A DNA stretch of 64,000 nucleotides from Paraburkholderia caribensis. GTDB lineage: Bacteria > Pseudomonadota > Gammaproteobacteria > Burkholderiales > Burkholderiaceae. Under the pieces are notes generated by a model. It saw only the letters and a list, made by a program, of their open reading frames with translations, searched no databases and was not told the origin of the DNA. Shown here piece by piece: positions 33,536-42,838 of this stretch (its first letter is position 1; each line of letters starts with the position of its first letter). Both the position numbers and the translations under genes were made by a program. The DNA lies in contig NZ_CP026102.1 of the NCBI RefSeq assembly GCF_002902945.1, forward strand, positions 1,860,001 to 1,924,000, given 5' to 3'.

Positions 33536-34111
33536 ATGGCGTTACTGGTCATGCAGGTCGCAGTGAGTGGGGAACTCGTGGAGGTGTTCGAGGTGTCGGT
33601 TGACGACATTGATGGACACCGGATGCTCGCCAGCGCCAATGAGGATGAGCGGGTGATTCAACGAGCCGGCCAGACTCTGGAAGATGGTGAGGTCTGGATC
33701 GATCTGATCGACCGGGATGGTGAGACCCTATTTGACCAGGTGGCCTGTTTCCACCGGGCGGATGCCGCCGACGCGCTGCAGGTTCATTTCGGCATGAACG
33801 CCGATGTCGTCAAAGACTGTCTTTCCAGGTCCAATGTTGCGTCACTGTACGCGAGGCACCGCGCCGCGGCTCAAGCCTATTTTCGCAAGATCGATCGTCT
33901 GGTCGACTGCTCCGTGGTCAGTTCCAGACAGAGCAATCGCCGACGCGTGGGCGACGCCAGCGTCATGGATCTCGTGATCGAACTTCGCAGGCGGCTGGAC
34001 GGTGTGGACACCCTGCTCGCGCTGAGCGAGCTGCCGATCCACGTACAGGCCGCCGCCGGGCAACTCCGGGAGGCGGCGAAGTCCTACGCGACTGCCGTCC
34101 AGCATCTGTGA
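33536..34111 (+). CDS. Hypothetical protein
   Basis: A 191-residue protein. Residues 1-60 are beta-rich (LLVMQVAVSGELVEVFEVSVDD), the centre includes L-E-D-G-E-V-W-I-D-L-I-D-R-D-G-E, and the second half is helical with many Arg and Ala. No signal peptide. No family is recognised. AAGGAG precedes the ATG at 33536 and the frame uses codons like its neighbours, so I consider it real. Confidence 0.65.
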   Translation: MALLVMQVAVSGELVEVFEVSVDDIDGHRMLASANEDERVIQRAGQTLEDGEVWIDLIDRDGETLFDQVACFHRADAADALQVHFGMNADVVKDCLSRSNVASLYARHRAAAQAYFRKIDRLVDCSVVSSRQSNRRRVGDASVMDLVIELRRRLDGVDTLLALSELPIHVQAAAGQLREAAKSYATAVQHL

Positions 34112-34231
34112 AGCGTTATACCGGTCGGTAATTGAAGTGTAAAGAACGCTGGGCCGTGCAATGAACGGCGCGCTATCGCGGTTTCGCGATTTATATTGAA
34201 TCGCTGGCGAAATACCTGACAGGAACTTCTC

Positions 34232-34564
34232 ATGGATGAACGGAAGCGGGACAGCATGATTGTTTATCTCCGCCACCGCATGGATGATTTTGGGATCGGC
34301 CCGGATGACCTCGCTTCGTTTCTGGCGACCGCGACGGAGGGGGCGGACACAGGTCGCTACCGTAGCGCGGGCGGTGACACCTGGAGTGGCGAGGGCGAGG
34401 TGCCGCAATGGCTTAAACAGGCCACCAGCGCAGGACAATCCATCGGGCACTTTGAATTTTCGGGCCGGACGCTTGCACGACCGGCAAAGCAGACCGATGC
34501 GGACCGGAAAAACGATCCCTTCGCCGGAAGCCCGCTCGCGGGATCGAGTCATCCCAAGCCGTAG
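34232..34564 (+). CDS. H-NS-family DNA-binding protein
   Basis: A 110-residue protein with a short helical N-terminus (MDERKRDSMIVYLRHRMDDFGI) and the H-NS C-terminal DNA-binding motif in the form G-D-T-W-S-G-E-G-E-V-P-Q-W-L-K. The family core is T-W-x-G-x-G-x-x-P-x-W. Burkholderia genomes carry many such small H-NS-like proteins, often in transferred regions. The long N-terminal oligomerisation domain of classical H-NS is missing. AGGAA precedes the ATG at 34232. It probably binds AT-rich DNA as a local silencer. Confidence 0.78.
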   Translation: MDERKRDSMIVYLRHRMDDFGIGPDDLASFLATATEGADTGRYRSAGGDTWSGEGEVPQWLKQATSAGQSIGHFEFSGRTLARPAKQTDADRKNDPFAGSPLAGSSHPKP

Positions 34565-35062
34565 GCTCCAGGATACCGAATCGCGAGAGAGCCAACTTTG
34601 GTCACCACGGATACCTCTGATCACCGTTTGCGCGCTCTCCGCTTCGGCGCCAGCGAGTCGGGGTGGCCTCTTTCGGACCGGGTAGAGACGTCGAAAGAAC
34701 GTCGCCGAAGGACCGTAAGGGATCGCCTCCAGCCGAAACGTCTGCGCCGGCAGACGCTGACTCGGCATGCAAAATCGCATCAGGTACTGATCGGCCAACT
34801 TGAGCCGGTCACCGATTTATCCCAGCGGTCCGCTTGGCGAGCCGTGAGGACAGTGCTTGAAAGTATCGTGACGCCCTCGCCGCGTTCAACTCCGAGGCAG
34901 AGACAGCGACCGACTCTACGGGAAAGGCAACTTAGCCGGGCAGTTCATCATCGCTCTGAAAGACTCAAGACCCCAATAACCATACCGTTAACAAGGACAA
35001 AGGGTCTGCGGCCCCGCTTTCTGCCGCGTATCGAATCTAACATTCCGAGCGGATCTGTCCTC
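34565..35062. other. 498-bp stretch, probably leader of the chemotaxis receptor gene
   Basis: The receptor frame is open from 34598, but the residues before 35063 are Arg-rich and unlike any domain, so I leave them out. No other gene is seen. Confidence 0.5.
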
Positions 35063-36607
35063 ATGCGAAACAATCAACCCGTCACGCAACGCGAATTCGA
35101 GTTTCCCGACAACGCGACGTTAATGTCGACCACGGACACCCAGAGCAACATCACATACGCGAACGCAGCCTTCGTCGAGGTCAGTGGCTTCAGTCCTGAG
35201 GAAATCCACGGCCAGCCGCACAATCTGGTACGGCACCCTGATATGCCCAAAGAGGCCTTCGCCGACATGTGGGCCACGCTCAAAGGCGGCGAACCCTGGA
35301 CCGCATTGGTGAAGAACCGCCGAAAGAACGGCGATCACTACTGGGTTCGCGCCAACGCGACACCCGTTGTCAGAAATGGTCAGCCGGTGGGCTATATGTC
35401 CGTGCGGACCAAAGCCTCACGCGAGGAAATTGCCGCCGCTGAAGCGCTCTACAAGGATTTTCGTGAAGGCAACGCTCGCCGCCGTCGCTTTCATAGGGGG
35501 TTGATCCTTCGCAGCGGTCTGATGGGCTGGACATCGGTGGTGCAGACCATGCCCGTGCGCTGGCGCATTCGTTCGGCGCTCCTGGTTCTGGCGCCGACAC
35601 TTATCGTCGGTGCCTGGGCGCTGGGTCTGGCGGGCGGCGCTCTTGGCGGCTTTGCTGGGGGGGCTTCGATCTGTTTGCTACTGGCCTCATGGTGGTTGGA
35701 AGCGCAGATCTCGCGGCCGCTCGAACAGATGCGAGAACAGGCGTTGCGCGTGGCCTCGGGTGATAGCCAGAAGGTCGTGCATATGAATCGCGTCGATGAG
35801 ATCGGCATGACGTTGCGCACGATCAGTCAGCTCGGTCTGATGTTTCGCTGGCTGATCGACGACGTCAGCGGTCAGGTGTTCAATGTACAAACCGCGAGCA
35901 ACGAGATCGCACAGGGTAACAATGATCTCAGCGCGCGCACCGAGCAGGCCGCGACAAACGTGCAGCAAACGGCTGCATCAATGACGCAGATGACCGCCAC
36001 AGTTAAAAGCAACGCAGAAACGGCGACCCAGGCCAACCAGCTCTCAGGTTCTGCAAGCGATGCAGCGGCAAGGGGAGGCCAGGCAGTGTCGGAGGTGGTG
36101 ACCACGATGAACGACATCACCGACAGTTCGAAAAGGATCGCCGAGATCATCGGCGTGATCGATGGCATTGCGTTTCAGACCAACATACTGGCGCTCAATG
36201 CAGCGGTTGAGGCTGCGCGTGCCGGCGAGCAGGGGCGCGGGTTTGCCGTCGTTGCTGGTGAGGTTCGCGCGCTCGCACAGCGTAGCGCCAGTGCGGCCAA
36301 AGAGATCAAGAGTCTGATTGGCGCTAGCGTCGCGAAGGTGGAATCAGGCTCGAGGCTCGTCGATGACGCCGGCAAGACCATGGACGAGATTGTCGTTCAG
36401 GTGAAACGCGTCTCGGACCTGATTGCCGAGATCAGCTCGGCCACCATCGAGCAGAGCAGCGGCATCACGCAAGTCAGCCAGGCCGTCAGCGATCTCGACC
36501 ATATCACGCAACAGAACGCCGCGCTGGTGGAGCAGAGCGCGGCGGCGTCTGAGAGCCTGAAGCAGCAGGCAGCCCGCCTGGTCGATGCGGTGAGTGTTTT
36601 CCGCTGA
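35063..36607 (+). CDS. Aer-like methyl-accepting chemotaxis protein with PAS domain
   Basis: A 514-residue receptor. A PAS domain at about 15-110 (TLMSTTDTQSNITYANAAFVEVSGF, H-N-L-V-R-H-P-D-M-P) is of the Aer type that binds FAD and reports redox state. Two adjacent membrane helices (about 172-212) follow, then a HAMP-like stretch and the MCP signalling domain with the highly conserved hairpin IAFQTNILALNAAVEAARAG and GRGFAVVAGEVRALAQRSA. It would steer swimming toward a favourable redox potential. The ATG at 35063 directly precedes the PAS domain. There is no periplasmic ligand domain, as in Aer. Confidence 0.92.
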   Translation: MRNNQPVTQREFEFPDNATLMSTTDTQSNITYANAAFVEVSGFSPEEIHGQPHNLVRHPDMPKEAFADMWATLKGGEPWTALVKNRRKNGDHYWVRANATPVVRNGQPVGYMSVRTKASREEIAAAEALYKDFREGNARRRRFHRGLILRSGLMGWTSVVQTMPVRWRIRSALLVLAPTLIVGAWALGLAGGALGGFAGGASICLLLASWWLEAQISRPLEQMREQALRVASGDSQKVVHMNRVDEIGMTLRTISQLGLMFRWLIDDVSGQVFNVQTASNEIAQGNNDLSARTEQAATNVQQTAASMTQMTATVKSNAETATQANQLSGSASDAAARGGQAVSEVVTTMNDITDSSKRIAEIIGVIDGIAFQTNILALNAAVEAARAGEQGRGFAVVAGEVRALAQRSASAAKEIKSLIGASVAKVESGSRLVDDAGKTMDEIVVQVKRVSDLIAEISSATIEQSSGITQVSQAVSDLDHITQQNAALVEQSAAASESLKQQAARLVDAVSVFR

Positions 36608-36879
36608 CGGCGCTTGCCCCTCCGGTTCTCCAGGCTTGCGCATGCGCGGATATATCCTGGAAGATGTGCTTGACGTAACAAGCTAACGTGAGGAGTGCGC
36701 GTGCCACGTGCTGGACCGCCCCGTCTCAGCCATTCGATCCCCGGGAGACTGAAGGTCGCTTGACGGAACGGACGCGGCCGTCCGTCGCGTTCTCTGGCTG
36801 TGACGCGTAACATTTTTCGACGCTACCTGTCATCGCCGATTGATCTCCGCTTTTCCGCGACGGACGAATCGCTGGGCAC

Positions 36880-38289
36880 TCAGATGGTCGGATGCAGATC
36901 GCGCACAGGGCTGACCGATTCGAGCAGCGACGCCACGTGAAGAATGGTTGACTCATCCTGCCAACTGCCGACGATCTGCACGTTAATCGGCAGGCCCTCC
37001 GTGCTCGTGCCGAATCGCATTGAGATGCCAGGCAAACCCGTGACGTTCAATGGCACAGTTGCGCCCTGAAGATAAGTCGCATCTACCAAATGACCATCGA
37101 TCGCGAACGTGTCCACGCCGTGCTTGTGAGCCGGGATGGGAAGCACATGCGTGATCAACGCGTCGTATGTCCGGAAGTATTCAGCGTATCCGTCCCGAAG
37201 ACGCTCGGCAGCCTGCTCGGCATCGATATAGTCCTTCATCGACGTATCGGGCAACGCCAGCATCGTTTTCGCCATCTTGTACAGTTCGTCCTGACCGCGA
37301 CCTGCTGTTGCTTCGGCGAAAGCCGGCTTCATTTCCATGACGTGCAGGCGGTTGAAGACATCGAGAGCGAAGTCGCGCTCCAGCGCAGGAATGCGGACGG
37401 GCTCCACGAAAATGTCGAAGCTCTTGAGCGCCTTCGCTGCTGCCTCAACGGTGGCGGCAACTTCCGGGTCGACTGGTCCGAAGCCGGGCCCCACCATCCA
37501 GCCCACTCGCAACGGACGGTCCGCAGACTGGCGCAGCCCGGCATCGAACGGGACGGTACTGCTGGCGAAAGCATCGTGCCCATCGGGACCTGACAGCTGC
37601 GAGAACGCGAGCGCCAGGTCGCGAATGCTGCGGGCCATCGGACCCACGTGCCAGAAGCGGCGCGGAGCGCGCGGCCAGATGCCTGTCATCGGTACGCGTC
37701 CGTGAGTTGCCTTCAGCGAGACGATGCCGGTCTGAGCAGCTGGCCCGCGCACGGAGATCGCCAGATCGGTGCCAAGTCCAAGCGGCGACATTCCTGCTGC
37801 AATGGCCGCCGATTCGCCACCGCTCGAGCCGCCCGGCGTGCGCTCCAGGTCCCACGGGTTATTCGATCGTCCACTGAGCAGGTTGTCGCTTTCGATCCAA
37901 TATGAAAATTCCGGCAAGTTTGTTTTTGCGAGGAGGATGCCACCCGCTCTTTTCAACCGCGCAACGCTGGTCGCATCGGTGCCAGGGATGCGTCCTCTAA
38001 AGATCGGCGAGCCACGCTGAGTCGCCACGTCGGCCGTGTCGATCGAATCTTTGGCGGTGAAAGGCACGCCGTGCAGCGGGCCCAGAGCCTTACCCGACAA
38101 CACAGCCGCTTCAGCAGCCTTGGCGGCTTCGAGCGCATCGTGAGCGACCGTAACAACGGCGTTAACTTTCGAGTCGACAGCGTCGATGCGGTCAAGGTGC
38201 GCCTGCACAACTTCCACCGGCGAGACTTCGCGCGTGCGGATGAGTTCAGCGAGACGGGTAGCGTCGAGATAGAACAGTTCCGAGGTCAT
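36880..38289 (-). CDS. Amidase (amidase-signature family)
   Basis: A 469-residue amidase-signature hydrolase. The Ser-cisSer-Lys triad is visible: Lys80 in FTAKDSID, the glycine-rich loop PGGSSGGES with Ser155/156, and Ser179 in the strand D-L-A-I-S-V-R (the family usually has G-G-S-I-R, so this loop is unusual). It hydrolyses an amide of unknown identity. It is divergent from a TetR regulator with two operator-like palindromes in the 180-bp gap, so it is very likely the regulated target. The ATG at 38289 follows GGAA. Confidence 0.88.
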   Translation of the reverse strand: MTSELFYLDATRLAELIRTREVSPVEVVQAHLDRIDAVDSKVNAVVTVAHDALEAAKAAEAAVLSGKALGPLHGVPFTAKDSIDTADVATQRGSPIFRGRIPGTDATSVARLKRAGGILLAKTNLPEFSYWIESDNLLSGRSNNPWDLERTPGGSSGGESAAIAAGMSPLGLGTDLAISVRGPAAQTGIVSLKATHGRVPMTGIWPRAPRRFWHVGPMARSIRDLALAFSQLSGPDGHDAFASSTVPFDAGLRQSADRPLRVGWMVGPGFGPVDPEVAATVEAAAKALKSFDIFVEPVRIPALERDFALDVFNRLHVMEMKPAFAEATAGRGQDELYKMAKTMLALPDTSMKDYIDAEQAAERLRDGYAEYFRTYDALITHVLPIPAHKHGVDTFAIDGHLVDATYLQGATVPLNVTGLPGISMRFGTSTEGLPINVQIVGSWQDESTILHVASLLESVSPVRDLHPTI

Positions 38290-38332
38290 GATTGTTCCGT
38301 TGCAGTTGCGGTTGATCGAATTGTGCAGCCTA

Positions 38333-38348
38333 CCGAACATTAGTTAGG
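38333..38348. promoter_or_regulatory. Putative TetR operator, imperfect copy
   Basis: CCGAAC-ATTA-GTTAGG is one base away from the perfect palindrome at 38399-38414. It lies 44 bases upstream of the amidase start and would block its promoter. Confidence 0.55.
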
Positions 38349-38398
38349 GTAAACGGGCCAGAAAAAATGCCGCTACTCCTGCGACACCAAGATATCTA

Positions 38399-38414
38399 CC
38401 TAACGTTTGTTAGG
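38399..38414. promoter_or_regulatory. Putative TetR operator, perfect palindrome
   Basis: CCTAAC-GTTT-GTTAGG is a perfect inverted repeat 56 bases upstream of the tetR start. The two copies are 66 bp apart centre to centre, about six helical turns, so both could be bound on one face of the DNA. Confidence 0.65.
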
Positions 38415-38469
38415 GAGGACTTTAAGCGGTACAATGCGTCGGGTCAACCATTTTTTTACGAAGGCTGTG

Positions 38470-39045
38470 ATGACAGATGAGGCCATCGCCCGCTCAGGGG
38501 ACCGGATCCTCGCGGCTGCGACAAGAATGGCGCAGGCGCACGGGTACACCGGACTCAACATTCGAGAACTCGCGCAGGAGGTCGGCATTAAAGCGGCCAG
38601 CATCTACCATCATTTCGCGAGCAAAGCGGACCTCGCGGCGGCGGTCGCGCGACGATACTACGAAGACGCGGCCGTTGCCCTAGAAGAACTCTCAGCGTCG
38701 TCAAGCGATCCGCTCGTCAGTTTGCGTCGTTACCCGGAGACGTTTCGCCGGTCTCTAGAGTGTGACAACCGCATGTGCTTAAGCAGCTTTATGGCCGCGG
38801 AATATGACGATCTGCCTGACGCAGTCAAAAAGGAAGTGCAGACTTTTGCTGACGTCAACGTGGCCTGGCTTCGTAAGTCTTTGGAAGCGTCGGGCGTCGT
38901 CACTGCCGAGGGGAGCCAAGAGCGCGCGTGCGCTATCTACGCCGCAGTGGCCGGCGCTCAACTGATGGCGCGCGGCCGCGCAGACATCGCCTTGTTCGAC
39001 ACCTTGATGAGCAGTTACAGGGCGGTCGGATTGTTGCCCGGATAG
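38470..39045 (+). CDS. TetR-family transcriptional regulator
   Basis: A 191-residue repressor. The N-terminal helix-turn-helix region reads RILAAATRMAQAHGYTGLNIRELAQEVGIKAASIYHHFASK, the standard TetR pattern, and the C-terminal helical domain is variable, with SLECDNRMCLSSFMAAE. It most resembles the AcuR/NemR-like subgroup with a C-x-x-x-x-x-C spacing (C-D-N-R-M-C), which may sense an electrophile. The start at 38470 is chosen by family length; ATGs further upstream exist, one at 38434. It probably represses the amidase and itself. Confidence 0.9.
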   Translation: MTDEAIARSGDRILAAATRMAQAHGYTGLNIRELAQEVGIKAASIYHHFASKADLAAAVARRYYEDAAVALEELSASSSDPLVSLRRYPETFRRSLECDNRMCLSSFMAAEYDDLPDAVKKEVQTFADVNVAWLRKSLEASGVVTAEGSQERACAIYAAVAGAQLMARGRADIALFDTLMSSYRAVGLLPG

Positions 39046-39511
39046 GAGGTGCTCTGAACTTCGCGACGAGTGCGATCAACCTCCACACGCAACGTTCTAA
39101 GGCCGAAGCCGTCATTGATAGCCTCGACTACCGAATCATTGAGGTTGCGTGAAGTTGCCAACTGCTGCCCGACGTGATCGGCCGGCCACTTTGCCGTTTG
39201 CTTCCGCGCGGCAATGGCCGCCTCTTCAAGTGTAACCGTCGCTCAACTGTCTTCACGAGTGGCTGCCTGTATGAGCGAAGATGGCCGAACCAGGATATCC
39301 GTCGGCTGACGACAAACGGCCCGCCCCGGCTGATCGCCGAACTTCCCTAGTCGACCCTCAACTGCCATTCGAATTCCTGGCCACGCAATGACAGCCTTCG
39401 GGGCGCACCGGTCGCTCACCTCAGCAATCGGGTAGGCACGTTAATGACAGAGGAGTCAGATGCGTGATGCCGCATTCCAGCACGTCACCGGGTGCTCTCG
39501 CCCCACAGTTC
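39046..39511. other. 466-bp region without recognised gene
   Basis: The tetR and lysR genes converge here. The short frames have no motif, and no terminator hairpin with a T-run was found. Confidence 0.5.
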
Positions 39512-40417
39512 TCAAAGACTTGCTTCCATCACCCGTTCTCGCAACAGCGGAACGACGAAGTCGACGAATGTGCGCAGTTTCAGCGGCAGTCGGCGTTGCC
39601 TGTCATAGACGAGATGAAGCGGGCGCGGCTCGGGCTCGAATTTCTGCAGGACGACACGTAGCCGCTGCTGCCGTACATACTCGACCACCTGATAGGACAT
39701 CGCCCGAACCAGCCCGGTGCCCGACAGCCCGGCGTCGATTGCGGCATCGATGGTGTTGACGCTCAAGCGCGGCAGTATGGAAGTTTTGATCTCCTCGCCT
39801 TCAGACCAGAAGCTCCATTGCACCGACGCCGAAATACTTTCGAACGAGATCACGCTGTGAAGGGCCAGATCTTCCGGTTTGGTGGGCTCGCCCCGAGTGT
39901 CGAGATAGTCCGGACTGCCGCAGACAACGCGCCTGATCGAGCCTAATCCCACCGCTACCAGGTTGCTGTCGGGAAGGTCACCCACTCGCAGCGCCACGTC
40001 GACCTGATCGTCAAGAAAATGGGTGACCCGATCAGTCAGCACCAGGCCCACCGAGACCTCCGGATACGAAGCAAGAAAGCGCGTTACGACGGGCAGCACA
40101 TGCAGCCTGCCGAACATGATCGGCGCAGTCACAACCAGGTCGCCTTTCGGCTCTGCATATTCTCCCGCAGCGATCCGCTCCGCCTCGACCACCTGCTCCA
40201 GAATGGCTTTCGCCGACACTGCGTAAGACCGTCCAGCTGGCGTCAATTCGAGCCCTTTCGTCGAGCGGACCAATAACGTTGCCCTCAGGTGCGTCTCCAG
40301 ATCGGCCATCTTGCGGCTGACCGTGGCGAGCGGAACACCAAGCTTCCGGCCCGCCTTCGAAAAACTCCCCGTCTCCACTGCGGCGAGAAACACCGCCATC
40401 GCATCGAGTTGATCCAT
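39512..40417 (-). CDS. LysR-family transcriptional regulator
   Basis: A 301-residue LysR protein. The winged helix-turn-helix is at residues 1-60 (MAVFLAAVETGSFSKAGRKLGVPLATVSRKMADLE), of the short-leader subgroup close to the AaeR/DsdC-like D-Q-L-D-A-M start. The effector domain begins near 90 (GDLVVTAPIMFGRLHVLPVVTRFLASYPEVSV). It is divergent from the hydrolase at 40548 with 130 bp between them, so it probably regulates the four-gene cluster 40548-44269. GGAAGG precedes the ATG at 40417. Confidence 0.92.
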   Translation of the reverse strand: MDQLDAMAVFLAAVETGSFSKAGRKLGVPLATVSRKMADLETHLRATLLVRSTKGLELTPAGRSYAVSAKAILEQVVEAERIAAGEYAEPKGDLVVTAPIMFGRLHVLPVVTRFLASYPEVSVGLVLTDRVTHFLDDQVDVALRVGDLPDSNLVAVGLGSIRRVVCGSPDYLDTRGEPTKPEDLALHSVISFESISASVQWSFWSEGEEIKTSILPRLSVNTIDAAIDAGLSGTGLVRAMSYQVVEYVRQQRLRVVLQKFEPEPRPLHLVYDRQRRLPLKLRTFVDFVVPLLRERVMEASL

Positions 40418-40547
40418 GGCCTTCCAGAAAATGAGAGGTCGCTTTCACATTTTACTGTCTATCGCCGCTTTCCGGGAATGCACAGAATGCTTTCACGACG
40501 TCGACACGGCGGTCGAATCGAAAGCGATTCATTCCACGGAGCCAATA

Positions 40548-41408
40548 ATGAACACGCGCACATACCATCGCGCAATTGATGTGAACGGTCGAAAGGTCTT
40601 CTATCGTGAGGCGGGTGATCGGAAGTCGCCGACGATTCTCCTTTTACACGGCCTGCCGACCAGTAGCCAGATGTACCGTGGCCTCATCTCAATACTGGCA
40701 GACCGGTTTCATCTGATCGCTCCCGACTATATCGGCTTCGGTCATTCCGACGCGCCGCTGCGCACCGAGTTCAACTATACGTTCGACAATCTGGCCGAGC
40801 ACGTGTCGGGATTGATCGATGCACTCGGACTCGACTCGTACATTCTCTACATGCAGGACTACGGTGGTGCCGTGGGTTTTCGTCTCTTCACGCAGCGCCC
40901 GGAGCGGGTGAAGGGCTTCATCATCCAGAATGCCAACGCATACATGGAAGGCGTGGGCGACGCACCCAAAAAGGTTCTGCTGCCGTTGTGGGAACAACGA
41001 ACTGCCGAAACCGAAAAGCCGGCACGCGAGTTCGTCAGCCTCGAAGGAACCCGCTACCACTGGCTGGTCGGTGCGAAAGATCCTGAGGCCATCAATCCGG
41101 ATAACTGGCTATTGGACCAGGCGCTGCTCGACCGTCCGGGCGTACAGGATTATCAGGTCGATCTTCTCGAAGACTACAAGTCGAACGTCGGGCTCTACCC
41201 GAGCTGGCAGCAGGCATTCCGCGATCACAAGCCAAAAACGTTGATCGTGTGGGGAAAGAACGACCCGTTCTTCATTCCACGCGGCGCGAGAGCATATCTC
41301 GGCGATCTGCCAGACGCGAAGCTTGTCTGGCTCGATGCAGGGCATTTCGTTCTCGACGAAAACTCAAGCCAGGTTGCTGCAGAAATCAAGTCGTTCTTTA
41401 GTGCTTAA
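40548..41408 (+). CDS. Alpha/beta hydrolase of the haloalkane dehalogenase/epoxide hydrolase type
   Basis: A 286-residue alpha/beta hydrolase with an aspartate nucleophile. The nucleophile is Asp104 in YMQDYGGAVGF, the oxyanion region is HGLPTS (residues 34-39), the acid is Asp239 in WGKNDPFF and the base is His266 in DAGHF. An Asp nucleophile followed by Tyr-Gly points to the dehalogenase/epoxide hydrolase branch; the substrate is unknown. GGAG lies well placed before the ATG at 40548. It is the first gene of a probable operon under the divergent LysR regulator, and its close relative is the N-terminal half of the protein at 42839. Confidence 0.88.
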   Translation: MNTRTYHRAIDVNGRKVFYREAGDRKSPTILLLHGLPTSSQMYRGLISILADRFHLIAPDYIGFGHSDAPLRTEFNYTFDNLAEHVSGLIDALGLDSYILYMQDYGGAVGFRLFTQRPERVKGFIIQNANAYMEGVGDAPKKVLLPLWEQRTAETEKPAREFVSLEGTRYHWLVGAKDPEAINPDNWLLDQALLDRPGVQDYQVDLLEDYKSNVGLYPSWQQAFRDHKPKTLIVWGKNDPFFIPRGARAYLGDLPDAKLVWLDAGHFVLDENSSQVAAEIKSFFSA

Positions 41409-41496
41409 CCCAGATCTTCTGGCTCGCATTGCAGCCTCGGATGTGTTGCGAGTGGGAGACCATTTTCGCGATTTTTTCTTTATACGGAGTTTCATC

Positions 41497-42003
41497 ATGG
41501 CAACGACCAATCAATCGACGGTCTCGGAGTTTGCAGTCGCCGAACGAGCCTCAGGGGCTTACGCATCGCAGGCCCTTCTGCGATGGTCTCTGGTAATCGT
41601 GTTCCTGTGGTTTGGCGGCATGAAGTTTACGAGCTACGAGGCGCATGGTATCGCCCCGTTCATCGCCAACAGCCCGATCATGAGCTGGCTGCACGTGGTA
41701 TTCGGCATTCAGGGTGCAAGCTATGTGATCGGCACGCTCGAGCTTTCCACCGCAGTCGCACTTGCCGCCGGCGCATTCGTTCCCGTGCTCTCTGCGCTCG
41801 GCGCAGCGATGTCGGCAATGACATACCTGATCACGTTGACTTTCTTTGTCACGACGCCAGGAGTAGCCGAGGCAACGGCCGGCGGTTTCCCCGCAATTTC
41901 CGCGCTGCCAGGCCAGTTCCTGCTCAAGGACCTGGTACTTCTCGCGGCTTCCCTCAGTCTTCTGGTTACGTCCTTGCCGCGCCTGTTTGCGAAGACACGT
42001 TGA
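41497..42003 (+). CDS. RclC/YkgB-family (DUF417) membrane protein
   Basis: A 168-residue inner-membrane protein with four hydrophobic helices. The motif L-L-R-W-S-L-V-I-V-F-L-W-F-G-G-M-K-F-T-S-Y-E-A is the DUF417 signature, followed by A-P-F-I-A-N-S-P-I-M-S-W-L and G-T-L-E-L-S-T-A. In E. coli RclC is part of the reactive-chlorine resistance system RclABC. Here it stands between hydrolases and AhpD-like proteins, and an RclA-like flavoprotein is encoded at 45032. GGAGT precedes the ATG at 41497. Confidence 0.85.
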   Translation: MATTNQSTVSEFAVAERASGAYASQALLRWSLVIVFLWFGGMKFTSYEAHGIAPFIANSPIMSWLHVVFGIQGASYVIGTLELSTAVALAAGAFVPVLSALGAAMSAMTYLITLTFFVTTPGVAEATAGGFPAISALPGQFLLKDLVLLAASLSLLVTSLPRLFAKTR

Positions 42004-42091
42004 CCGATCCCTGATGCCGCGCGGCTCGTTTGTCGCGCGGTGCTTGTAACGCACTTTAAGTTTTCTCAACCGAAGCAAAAGGAGTATGACC

Positions 42092-42631
42092 ATGACGGCC
42101 ATCAATGTCCCCACACGTGAAGATGTTTCACCCGCTAATCAAGTGATATTCGACAAGCTCAAGAGTAGCCTTGGCATGGTGCCGAACCTGTATGCGACGC
42201 TGGCCCATTCGGAACATGCACTCGTTAACTACCTGGCATTCCAGAACGCAAAGAGTTCGATCGTCGGCAAGGCTCGCGAAGTTGTGAACCTCGTTGTCAG
42301 TCAGGTCAATGCGTGTGAGTATTGCCTCGCGGCGCATACGGTTATCGGCAAAATGAACGGGTTGACGGATGAACAGATCCTCGAAGTCCGCGCCGGGACG
42401 GCAGGGTTCGACGCAAAGCTGGATGCTTTGGCTCGGCTGACGCGCAACATCGTCTTGAACCGCGGCCACGCCGACCCCGCTCTGGTGGACGCCTTTTTCG
42501 CAGCAGGCTGGGCAAAGGCGAACCTCGTGGATGTCGTCGTGCTCATCGGAGACAAAACCGTCACGAACTACCTGCACGGAACCACGCGGGTCCCGGTGGA
42601 TTTTCCGGCTGCACCGGCGCTGCCCGTTTGA
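42092..42631 (+). CDS. Carboxymuconolactone decarboxylase/AhpD-like peroxidase
   Basis: A 179-residue CMD-family protein. The redox motif is intact as N-A-C-E-Y-C-L-A-A-H-T, matching the AhpD-type E-x-x-x-C-x-x-C-x-x-x-H active site. The N-terminal S-S-L-G-M-V-P-N-L-Y-A-T-L is characteristic of the peroxidase-related subfamily. It probably reduces alkyl hydroperoxides or acts as a disulfide partner. The second of two ATGs (42092) is used because GGAG is seven bases before it. The neighbouring fusion protein carries a second CMD domain that has lost the cysteines. Confidence 0.9.
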   Translation: MTAINVPTREDVSPANQVIFDKLKSSLGMVPNLYATLAHSEHALVNYLAFQNAKSSIVGKAREVVNLVVSQVNACEYCLAAHTVIGKMNGLTDEQILEVRAGTAGFDAKLDALARLTRNIVLNRGHADPALVDAFFAAGWAKANLVDVVVLIGDKTVTNYLHGTTRVPVDFPAAPALPV

Positions 42632-42838
42632 TTGAGGCGCCGGTGACGGTGGGCTGCTGATGGCCCGCCCTTAACCGGTGCCAGAACCCAGGTGGCCGCT
42701 CTCCCTGACTGGTCTCCAGGACCCGGCCACGGCCCCATCCCGGGCACTAATCAAGCCCCTGCGCTTCGGCAACAGGGTCACGCCCGAAGCAATCTTGTAC
42801 CGCACTCACCCGGATTACCCGCAAAACTGGAGGTTGTC

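Noticed and set aside
33842..34798. A 318-codon minus-strand frame
   Set aside because: It is antisense to two plus-strand genes with ribosome binding sites, one with H-NS motifs.
34598..35062. 155 extra N-terminal codons of the chemotaxis receptor
   Set aside because: The stretch is Arg-rich, has no domain, and the PAS domain begins right after the later ATG.
42086..42104. ATGACGGCCATCAA resembling a FNR box at the AhpD-like gene
   Set aside because: It overlaps the start codon and coding sequence and deviates at the first base; most likely chance.
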